Below are positions 1 through 5,347 of a stretch of 6,278 bases of DNA, one piece after another (positions within the stretch are counted from its first letter, which is position 1; every line of letters begins with the position of its first letter). The notes under the pieces were generated by a model. The model worked only from the letters and a program-made list of their open reading frames with translations. It made no database searches and was not told where the DNA came from. The stretch is from Chryseobacterium sp. UBA6632 (lineage in GTDB: Bacteria > Bacteroidota > Bacteroidia > Flavobacteriales > Weeksellaceae): NCBI GenBank assembly GCA_002455915.1, contig DKLU01000026.1:1-6278 (forward strand), written 5' to 3'. The position numbers and the translations under genes are program-made.

Positions 1-57
1 GCGCCAAACGCCGATATTAAGAAAGATTCGAATTATAAATACGTAACGCCACTGTAA
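1..57 (+). CDS. 3' end of an unidentified protein gene (partial)
   Basis: Frame 1 is open from the window edge and encodes 18 residues ending in ...NYKYVTPL before a TAA at 55-57. The stop codon lies in the loop of an intrinsic terminator hairpin, which is where a real 3' end would be expected and is the main reason for choosing this frame. The other two plus frames stop earlier, at 44-46 and 18-20, without such a match. The tail is too short to assign a family, and I do not recognise it. The gene points toward the minus-strand gene at 75-503, so the two are convergent, with stop codons only 17 bases apart. Confidence 0.5.
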   Translation, partial: APNADIKKDSNYKYVTPL

Positions 58-76
58 ACGCAGTGGTTTTTTATTT
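49..76 (+). terminator. Rho-independent terminator of the upstream plus-strand gene
   Basis: A perfect 6-bp stem, CCACTG (49-54) with CAGTGG (61-66), encloses a 6-nt loop and is followed by TTTTTTATTT. The loop contains the stop codon of the upstream gene. On the minus strand the hairpin is not followed by a T-run, so it should work mainly for plus-strand transcripts. The same stem sequence is used by the terminator at 2310-2338. Confidence 0.75.
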
Positions 77-503
77 AGACTTTTCTCCAATTAAAATAAA
101 CCTCTGTAGATTCATATTTTTTTCTGACAAAATAAAGAGATTTATTATCTAAAATTTTCATTACTTTTTCCATTATAATTTTAAAATTTTTAATAGATTC
201 ATCAGATAATCCCACATCTGAAATCATGATAATGTCATGCTTCATCAATAAAGCATAAGTTACAATTAAGGATTTTTCAAATGCTTCCTTTTCCTCAAAT
301 GCCCGTAATTCATCATTAGAAAATTCAATAAGATTTTGAATTTCGTTTGAAAGTTTTTCTATTTCCTTGCTCTTGATCTTATAATAGTAAGAATTAATTT
401 TTATAGCTTTTTTGACAGGAAAATTTATCAATAAAAATCGATCATCCACAATTAATCTACATTCATCCTCAGAAATTTCTGTAAAACCTTTTTTGATAAC
501 CAT
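75..503 (-). CDS. Hypothetical protein, 142 aa, AT-rich orphan
   Basis: This is a 142-residue soluble-looking protein with no signal peptide and no clear membrane segment. I do not recognise its family. Residues about 43-60 (KIKSKEIEKLSNEIQNLI) look helical and charged. Residues about 78-130 alternate a hydrophobic strand (DIIMISD, 90-96), an SDES turn and a long amphipathic helix. This faintly resembles the Walker B/D-loop half of an ABC ATPase, but there is no Walker A, no signature motif, and the usual DE pair is absent, so no such function is claimed. The ATG at 503 is preceded on the minus strand by ATTAGGT, with no Shine-Dalgarno. Hand counting over 121-480 gives about 24% GC, against about 42% in three sampled 60-base lines of thiL, so it may be acquired or weakly constrained. 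It lies divergent from the DUF3472 gene across a 229-bp gap. That it is a real gene is likely but not certain. Confidence 0.6.
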   Translation of the reverse strand: MVIKKGFTEISEDECRLIVDDRFLLINFPVKKAIKINSYYYKIKSKEIEKLSNEIQNLIEFSNDELRAFEEKEAFEKSLIVTYALLMKHDIIMISDVGLSDESIKNFKIIMEKVMKILDNKSLYFVRKKYESTEVYFNWRKV

Positions 504-538
504 ACCTAATTTTTAGTAGCCTTTTATATTTTCAAATT

Positions 539-567
539 CAAAAATAATTAAATCGTCATCAAATTTA
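539..567 (-). promoter_or_regulatory. Candidate -7 boxes for the 142-aa gene
   Basis: Two minus-strand matches to the Bacteroidota -7 element TAnnTTTG occur upstream of the start at 503: TATTTTTG (539-546) and TAAATTTG (560-567). Neither has a TTG element at the usual 17-23 bp further upstream. The surrounding DNA is very AT-rich, so chance matches are likely. Confidence 0.2.
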
Positions 568-708
568 CCATAAGGTCATATTATTAACATTTTAAATAAT
601 TATTTTCAAAATAAAGAATGGAATTCATAAAAAAACACCTTGGAAATCAAATGTCATTCAAAATTTTAAAAATTAAAAATATATCAGATTATTTGCATTA
701 ACAGAATC

Positions 709-716
709 TATATTTG
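709..716 (+). promoter_or_regulatory. Candidate -7 box for the DUF3472 gene
   Basis: TATATTTG matches the Bacteroidota -7 consensus TAnnTTTG and ends 16 nt before the ATG at 733, implying a leader of about 10 nt. A TTTG at 692-695 lies only 13 bp upstream, closer than the usual -33 spacing. The box sits between the arms of a small inverted repeat, GAATC (704-708) and GATTC (716-720), and is followed by a tandem ATTCAAA duplication (717-730). Whether these arms bind anything is unknown. Confidence 0.35.
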
Positions 717-732
717 ATTCAAAATTCAAATA

Positions 733-2283
733 ATGAAAACAAAACTACTTTTTATTACGGTAATTTCATTTTTCTGCTGTAAGAATTTTAATGCAGCAAA
801 AAAACCGAATTACAAATTAGATCAAGAAGTTCCATTGGCAGGAAATGCATTTGTAACATCTGCTCCACCTGGGGCTCCGGAAGTGATTACCAATAACGGA
901 TTGGGTAATTGGATCAATCCTAACACTGTCGTAAGTACTTATTTTAAAGTAGGTAATTCGGGAACTTTAAATTTAAGTTTAAAAGCAAAAGTCCCTTCTG
1001 GAACCAGCACGATAAAAATAACGGTGAATGGAGTTTCTCAAAATATTTCTATTACAGGATCTGCTTATGCTATTCATCCTGTTGGTAATTTTTCGGTAAC
1101 TGCGGGTTATGTAAAAGTAGATTTGCAAGGCATCACCAAAACCGGTGGATATTTTGCAGATGTTTCTCATCTTATTTATTCGGGAGACGCTTCTAATGGC
1201 ACTAATCTTTTCTGCAACGACCCGAATTATTATTACTGGGCAAGAAGAGGTCCGTCGTGTCATTTATCGTATGTTTTACCTTCTAACACAGACACTTCAT
1301 ACTATTATAATGAAGTTACGATTCCGACGGGTGAAGATAAAATAGGCTCATATTTTATGGCCAATGGTTTTGCGGAAGGTTACTTTGGGATTCAGGTAAA
1401 TTCAGCTACGGAAAGAAGAATTTTGTTCTCGGTTTGGAGCCCTTTTCCGACAGATGATCCCAACAATATTCCTGACGATCATAAAATAAAGCTTAATTGT
1501 AAAGGCGAAAATGTAATTACGGGAGAGTTTGGAAATGAAGGCTCTGGTGGTCAAAGCTATTTACAATACAATTGGCAGGCTGGTGTTACTTACAAATTTC
1601 TTTTAAAAGGTGAGCCCGACGGAACAGGAAAAACAGATTATACCGCTTGGTTTTTCGCTCCCGAAGTGGGAACCTGGAAATTGATTGCCAGCTGGAAAAG
1701 ACCTTACACTACTACCTATTTGAAGAGTTTTTATAGTTTTGTTGAAAACTTCCTTCCGGATTATGGCTATTTAGGCAGAAAAGCAGAGTTCGGAAATCAA
1801 TGGATCAGAACAAAACAAGGGGTGTGGATGCCGCTTTCTCAGGCAAAATTCACTGCAGATGCTACCTATACCGCTAATCAAAGGATTGACGCTTTTGGTG
1901 GGACTAATAACAATAAGTTTTATCTAAAAAATGGAGGCTTTTTTAATGAATCGTTGCCATTACATTCAACATTAACAGTTACTACACCTACAACGAGTCC
2001 TGCTATTAATTTGAATGATTTACCTGGTTGTAGCAGTTCTTTATCAACTTTTGATATTAAAAAATCGAATGCTTTAAAAGTATTTCCAAATCCGGCGCAT
2101 AATTCCATCAATATTAAAGGTTTAAATGAAAAAAATTCATCTTATAAAATATTTAATTCTGAAGGAAGAATGATGATGGAAGGTAAAACAAAGGGTGATA
2201 ATATCTCTGTTTCACATTTATCAAAAGGGATTTACCTTTTAAGTATCAACAATAACGAAAACTATAAATTCATTAAAAATTAA
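733..2283 (+). CDS. Exported DUF5077/DUF3472 protein with T9SS sorting domain
   Basis: This 516-residue protein is predicted to be secreted by the Bacteroidota type IX system. Residues 1-21 form a signal peptide (basic start, hydrophobic core LLFITVISFF, likely cleavage after NFNA). Residues about 32-150 match my recollection of DUF5077, a beta-sandwich module beginning with EVPLAGNAFVTS. Residues about 185-400 match DUF3472, with NEVTIPTGEDKIGSYFMANGF, FSVWSPFPTDDP, a W-rich stretch and GWYLGRK-like GYLGRKAEFGNQW. Residues about 445-516 are a type A sorting domain: LKVFPNPAHNSINI, YKIFNSEGRMM, LSKGIYLLSI and a final YKFIKN. After export this domain is normally cleaved and the cargo anchored or released. 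DUF3472 has no established activity; the beta-rich make-up suggests carbohydrate or surface-polymer binding or hydrolysis, which is inference. The CysCys in the signal peptide is not a canonical lipobox. The sorting-domain end is markedly more AT-rich than the core. The gene appears monocistronic, with its own terminator. Confidence 0.93.
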   Translation: MKTKLLFITVISFFCCKNFNAAKKPNYKLDQEVPLAGNAFVTSAPPGAPEVITNNGLGNWINPNTVVSTYFKVGNSGTLNLSLKAKVPSGTSTIKITVNGVSQNISITGSAYAIHPVGNFSVTAGYVKVDLQGITKTGGYFADVSHLIYSGDASNGTNLFCNDPNYYYWARRGPSCHLSYVLPSNTDTSYYYNEVTIPTGEDKIGSYFMANGFAEGYFGIQVNSATERRILFSVWSPFPTDDPNNIPDDHKIKLNCKGENVITGEFGNEGSGGQSYLQYNWQAGVTYKFLLKGEPDGTGKTDYTAWFFAPEVGTWKLIASWKRPYTTTYLKSFYSFVENFLPDYGYLGRKAEFGNQWIRTKQGVWMPLSQAKFTADATYTANQRIDAFGGTNNNKFYLKNGGFFNESLPLHSTLTVTTPTTSPAINLNDLPGCSSSLSTFDIKKSNALKVFPNPAHNSINIKGLNEKNSSYKIFNSEGRMMMEGKTKGDNISVSHLSKGIYLLSINNNENYKFIKN

Positions 2284-2309
2284 AATTATTTAAAAATCAT
2301 CTTCAAATG

Positions 2310-2338
2310 AAAAACCACTGCTCAAAACAGTGGTTTTT
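2310..2338. terminator. Bidirectional intrinsic terminator between convergent genes
   Basis: AAAAACCACTG (2310-2320) pairs perfectly over 11 bp with CAGTGGTTTTT (2328-2338) around a 7-nt loop. The hairpin has an A-run on one side and a T-run on the other, so it can terminate both the DUF3472 gene (stop at 2283) from the left and thiL (stop at 2362) from the right. It fills most of the 78-bp gap between these convergent genes. Confidence 0.88.
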
Positions 2339-2361
2339 ATATTGATAAAAATTTGTATAAT

Positions 2362-3423
2362 TTATTCCTGATTATTTCCTAAAAAAGCATCCCAACCCTG
2401 CGCCGTTAAAGCAATCAACTGATTAGAACCTCTCGCGACCATAAAGTTTCCTTCTTCTTTTTCAACTGCATGACCAATAATTGTAAAATCCGGATGGTTT
2501 TTGATTTTATCAAAATCGTTTGGAGAAATCGTGAACAACAATTCATAATCTTCGCCGCCACTTAAAGCGGTTACAACTGGATTTAAGTTAAATTCATCTG
2601 CTGTTTCAATGGTTAGGGTATCCATCGGAACTTTCTCTTCATACAATCTGAAACCAACGTTAGACTGATCAGAAAGGTGAAGAATTTCAGAAGCTAAACC
2701 ATCAGAAATATCAATCATAGAAGTTGGTTTGATATCCAATTGCTCTAAAATTCCTTTCACATCGGTTCTTGCTTCCGGCTTCAATTGTCTTTCCAAAATA
2801 TAGTCGTAACCCTCCATTTCAGGTTGCATATTTGGGTCAGCAAGGAAAACAGCATGTTCTCTTTCCAAAATTTGAAGTCCCATATAAGCACCTCCCAAAT
2901 CACCGGTTACAACAAGCAAATCATTTGGTTTTGCAGTACTTCTTTTCACAATATTTTCTTCGTTTTCAATTCCGACAGCGGTAATGCTCATCACCAAACC
3001 AGCATTAGAACTCGTTGTATCTCCGCCGATTAAATCAACTTTATATCTTCCACAAGCCGCCTGAATTCCTGAATAAATTTCTTCCAAAGCTTCCACCGGA
3101 AAACGATTAGAAACTGCCAAAGAAACCAAAATCTGAGTCGGAGTTGCATTCATTGCCGCAATATCACTAAGATTCACAACAACAGCTTTATAGCCTAAAT
3201 GTTTCAACGGTACATATCCCAAATTGAAGTGCACGCCTTCTGCCAAAACATCCGTCGTTAAAACAACTTTTTTATTTTCAGGATTAATAACTGCAGCATC
3301 ATCTCCCACTCCAAGCTCCGAAGAGGCATTCGCCAAAGGAAAATGCTCCGTTAAATGTTTAATTAATCCAAATTCTCCTAATTTCGAAATCGGCGTTAAT
3401 TCCTGTTCTTTATCTTCAAACAT
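2362..3423 (-). CDS. thiL: Thiamine-monophosphate kinase
   Basis: ThiL phosphorylates thiamine monophosphate with ATP and Mg2+ to give thiamine diphosphate, the active cofactor, in the last step of de novo thiamine synthesis in the cytoplasm. The 353-residue product has the AIRS/PurM-like two-domain fold with the family motifs in order: GDDAAV (40-45), TTDVLAEGVHF (56-66), NLSDIAAM (84-91), GGDTT (133-137), TGDLGGAYMG (173-182), DISDGLASE (238-246) and GGEDYELLF (289-297). The acidic residues in these motifs bind Mg2+ and phosphates, and none is missing. The length is slightly above that of the E. coli enzyme (about 325), partly because of an insertion near 190-215. The start at 3423 gives MFEDKEQE..., the usual N-terminus of flavobacterial ThiL. 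It follows the hotdog gene on the same strand after 81 bp with no visible promoter or strong terminator between, so co-transcription is plausible. No TPP riboswitch and no other thi genes are visible in the window. Confidence 0.96.
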   Translation of the reverse strand: MFEDKEQELTPISKLGEFGLIKHLTEHFPLANASSELGVGDDAAVINPENKKVVLTTDVLAEGVHFNLGYVPLKHLGYKAVVVNLSDIAAMNATPTQILVSLAVSNRFPVEALEEIYSGIQAACGRYKVDLIGGDTTSSNAGLVMSITAVGIENEENIVKRSTAKPNDLLVVTGDLGGAYMGLQILEREHAVFLADPNMQPEMEGYDYILERQLKPEARTDVKGILEQLDIKPTSMIDISDGLASEILHLSDQSNVGFRLYEEKVPMDTLTIETADEFNLNPVVTALSGGEDYELLFTISPNDFDKIKNHPDFTIIGHAVEKEEGNFMVARGSNQLIALTAQGWDAFLGNNQE

Positions 3424-3430
3424 ATCTTTT

Positions 3431-3464
3431 AATTATAAGTAATGAGTAATTGGTAATGAGTAAT
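3431..3464 (-). repeat. Short tandem heptad repeat (ATTACNN) before thiL
   Basis: Read on the minus strand, this stretch is four consecutive 7-bp units, ATTACTC, ATTACCA, ATTACTC and ATTACTT, followed by a degraded unit ATAATT. On the plus strand it shows as a 12-bp direct repeat, GTAATGAGTAAT, at 3439-3450 and 3453-3464. The array ends 7 bp before the thiL start codon, so it lies in the thiL leader or the intercistronic RNA. A small imperfect hairpin (GCTTGA 3465-3470 with TTAAGC 3474-3479) abuts it, but no T-run follows, so it is not a terminator. The function is unknown. Confidence 0.8.
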
Positions 3465-3504
3465 GCTTGAACTTTAAGCTCACAACATTAAACTTAAAAC
3501 CATT

Positions 3505-3996
3505 TTAATTAAATACTGCTGGATCAATATTTTCTGGACGGAAAGGTAATTTTTTGAAATCCTCTCTTGTCAAAACCGCAGTATTCGGGGTTTTATATTT
3601 ATTGATCGCTTCTACCACATCATCCGGCGGAGTCGTCATTTTTCTTAACATCGTATCGATCCAAACACCTGTCGCTTCAGAAGTTGCGCAATGATCTCCA
3701 TCTGGAGTATAAAATTTATGCACAAAACGATAAATTGAACAATCTTCTGCACAAGCATCAACCTCAAGACTTACAATCACCGTTTGATCTGCAAAAATTT
3801 CTTTAAAAAAAGAAAATCTTTCGTGCATAATCACAGGACCAATTCCCCAACGGCTCATTTGCGTAACGCCCATCTTTTCAAGCTTCATGAAAGCCATTCT
3901 CGTCTGAGCGCAATATTGAACATAAGATGAATTTGCTAAATGTTTGTTGGCATCAAGATCGCTCCAACGAACTTCGAATTTATGGTAGAATATCAT
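3505..3996 (-). CDS. Acyl-CoA thioesterase-like hotdog protein (4HBT superfamily)
   Basis: The 163-residue cytoplasmic protein belongs to the hotdog-fold thioesterases of the 4HBT/YbgC type, which hydrolyse acyl-CoA or acyl-carrier-protein thioesters. The diagnostic N-terminal motif is present: FEVRWSDLDANKHLANSSYVQY (about 7-28), in which Asp15 is the expected catalytic acid, with His19, Asn22 and Tyr25 in the conserved positions, and Arg33 at the start of the central helix. A run of beta strands follows (about 54-116: VIMHERFSFFKEI, TVIVSLEVDA, IYRFVHKFY, CATSEATGVWI). The residues after about 120 form a C-terminal extension with charged helices. The start at 3996 places the first strand directly at the N-terminus, as usual. 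The substrate cannot be told from sequence. It is the first gene of a probable two-gene unit with thiL and is divergent from the flavoprotein gene. There is no obvious biochemical tie to thiamine synthesis. Confidence 0.88.
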   Translation of the reverse strand: MIFYHKFEVRWSDLDANKHLANSSYVQYCAQTRMAFMKLEKMGVTQMSRWGIGPVIMHERFSFFKEIFADQTVIVSLEVDACAEDCSIYRFVHKFYTPDGDHCATSEATGVWIDTMLRKMTTPPDDVVEAINKYKTPNTAVLTREDFKKLPFRPENIDPAVFN

Positions 3997-4024
3997 TTAA
4001 ATTTTATTTTAAAATAGTTGATAA

Positions 4025-4045
4025 TTTTCACTTTAAAGGTGAAAA
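4025..4045. promoter_or_regulatory. Inverted repeat in the divergent intergenic region
   Basis: TTTTCAC (4025-4031) and GTGAAAA (4039-4045) form a 7-bp inverted repeat around TTTAAAG. It lies in the likely 5' leader of the thioesterase gene, about 30 bp before its ATG. It could be an operator or a small RNA hairpin. No T-run follows on the minus strand that would make it an attenuator. A perfect 12-bp A/T palindrome, TATTTTAAAATA, is nearby at 4005-4016 and may be chance. Confidence 0.25.
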
Positions 4046-4091
4046 ATTATATTCTTCAAAATTACTCAAATAAGATGGTTTATAAAAATTG

Positions 4092-4107
4092 TAGTTTTGC
4101 AAAAATA
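4092..4107. promoter_or_regulatory. Back-to-back -7 boxes of divergent promoters
   Basis: TAGTTTTG (4092-4099, plus strand) matches TAnnTTTG and lies 34 bp before the flavoprotein ATG. The next eight bases, CAAAAATA (4100-4107), read TATTTTTG on the minus strand and match the same element for the thioesterase gene, 103 bp from its ATG. The two together form a palindrome with one mismatched pair. Neither has a TTG at the usual -33 spacing. A further minus-strand match, TAATTTTG, lies at 4057-4064, nearer to the thioesterase start. Confidence 0.4.
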
Positions 4108-4133
4108 ATCTTGAGCATAAGATTAATAACATT

Positions 4134-5336
4134 ATGAAACAAATTATCATTATCGGAGGCGGTGCAGCAGGCTTTTTCTGTGCATCCAATCTAGACGAAA
4201 CCAAATATAAAATTACCATTCTCGAACAAAATTCGGATGTACTTCAGAAAGTGAAAATTTCAGGAGGCGGTCGTTGCAACGTGACTCATGCCTGCTTTGA
4301 TCCAAGAGAATTGGTTCAGTTTTACCCTCGCGGAAACAAGGAATTATTAAGTGTTTTTACCAAATTTCAACCGGGTGATACGATGGATTGGTTCGATCAG
4401 CGAAAAGTTTCATTAAAAATAGAAAACGACAACCGAGTTTTTCCGGAAAGCAATTCTTCACAGACGATTATCAATACTTTTTTGAATGAAATTCAAAAGA
4501 AAAATGTTGAAGTAAAAACGAAATGTTCGGTAAAAGAGATCGAAAAGCTTGATGAAAAATATCTTGTGAAAACAAGTTTGGGAGATTTTGAAGCTGATTT
4601 TGTGATTTATACCACCGGAAGTTCTCCGAAATCGTTGAAAATGATTGAAAATTTAGGTCATAAAATTGTTGATCTTGTTCCGTCGCTTTTTACCTTTAAT
4701 ATAAAAGATGATTTGTTAAAAGATATTGCCGGGACAAGTTTTGAAATGGCAGAAACCTCAATTCCAAAACTAAAAACCGAAGAAAGTGGACCGATGATGA
4801 TTACCCATTGGGGACTTTCGGGACCAGCTATTTTGAAGATTTCGGCTTGGGAAGCAATCAATTTGGCGAAAGTGAAATATAATTTTGAAATTGAAGTTAA
4901 TTTTATTTCAAAAGACATGGATGATGCTGAAGAATTATTTCAAAATTTCAAACAATCGAATCCGAAGAAAACGATTGGACAATCGAAAATATTTGACATT
5001 ACGAATCGTTTTTGGCAGAGAATTTTAGACGTTTCAAAAGTTGATTTAAATAAACAGGTTGCACAGATTTCCGGAAAAGAAATGCAGACAATTTTAGAGA
5101 ATTTATGCAAAAAGAAATTCAACGTGACCGGAAAATCGACTTTCAAGGATGAATTTGTAACCGCAGGAGGTGTTGATTTAAAGGAAATTAACTTTAAAAA
5201 CATGACTTCGAAAATTTTGTCTAACTTTTACGTTGCTGGAGAAGTTTTAAATATTGATGCGGTAACAGGCGGATTTAATTTTCAGGCTTGCTGGAGTGAG
5301 GCTTGGCTGATTGCACAGGATTTAAATAATTTATAA
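4134..5336 (+). CDS. FAD-dependent oxidoreductase, HI0933/YhiN family
   Basis: The 400-residue cytoplasmic flavoprotein belongs to the HI0933-like (YhiN) family, often annotated as an NAD(P)/FAD-dependent oxidoreductase or aminoacetone oxidase family enzyme. The physiological reaction is not settled. Motifs in order: an N-terminal Rossmann FAD-binding turn, IIIIGGGAAGFF (4-15), with Glu31 ending the second strand to contact the ribose; the family hallmark KISGGGRCNVTH (41-52); NRVFPES (100-106); YTTGSSP (159-165), the second dinucleotide contact; THWGLSGPAIL (224-234); EFVTAGGV (340-347); and the C-terminal FAD-contact block AGEVLNIDAVTGGFNFQACWSEA (368-390). All expected blocks are present and the length is normal for the family. 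The ATG at 4134 sits directly before the first strand, and no longer start is likely. The hydrolase gene begins 11 nt after the stop, so the two are probably co-transcribed from the promoter at 4092-4099. Confidence 0.93.
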   Translation: MKQIIIIGGGAAGFFCASNLDETKYKITILEQNSDVLQKVKISGGGRCNVTHACFDPRELVQFYPRGNKELLSVFTKFQPGDTMDWFDQRKVSLKIENDNRVFPESNSSQTIINTFLNEIQKKNVEVKTKCSVKEIEKLDEKYLVKTSLGDFEADFVIYTTGSSPKSLKMIENLGHKIVDLVPSLFTFNIKDDLLKDIAGTSFEMAETSIPKLKTEESGPMMITHWGLSGPAILKISAWEAINLAKVKYNFEIEVNFISKDMDDAEELFQNFKQSNPKKTIGQSKIFDITNRFWQRILDVSKVDLNKQVAQISGKEMQTILENLCKKKFNVTGKSTFKDEFVTAGGVDLKEINFKNMTSKILSNFYVAGEVLNIDAVTGGFNFQACWSEAWLIAQDLNNL

Positions 5337-5347
5337 AAACATATCAA

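Noticed and set aside
775..780. CysCys in the signal peptide of the DUF3472 protein as a lipoprotein site
   Set aside because: The residues before it (SFF) do not fit a lipobox (L-A/S-G/A-C), and a T9SS sorting domain is present, which normally goes with a cleaved type I signal.
979..1263. Open frame of 94 codons on the minus strand
   Set aside because: It lies wholly inside the DUF3472 protein gene, which has clear domains, and its translation is Arg/Ile-rich with no recognisable feature.
2769..3033. Two overlapping plus-strand open frames of 71 and 82 codons
   Set aside because: Both are opposite-strand readings of thiL, whose motifs are intact through the region.
3439..3464. CRISPR-like direct repeats
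   Set aside because: The repeats are 7-12 bp and contiguous, with no unique spacers of CRISPR length, and no cas genes are present.
3465..3479. Intrinsic terminator between the hotdog gene and thiL
   Set aside because: The stem is only 6 bp with a G-T pair and a 3-nt loop, and no T-run follows on the minus strand.
3424..3504. TPP riboswitch in front of thiL
   Set aside because: None of the conserved thi-box sequences is visible on the minus strand here or in the leader at 3997-4133, and the 81-bp gap is mostly heptad repeats and A/T sequence.
4028..4219. Minus-strand open frame of 63 codons across the divergent intergenic region
   Set aside because: It overlaps the FAD-binding start of the flavoprotein gene and the promoter region, and its product shows no domain or signal.
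4658..5203. Minus-strand open frames of 86 and 87 codons
   Set aside because: They are antisense to the flavoprotein gene, and their hydrophobic Phe/Ser-rich products are typical of antisense readings of AT-rich genes.
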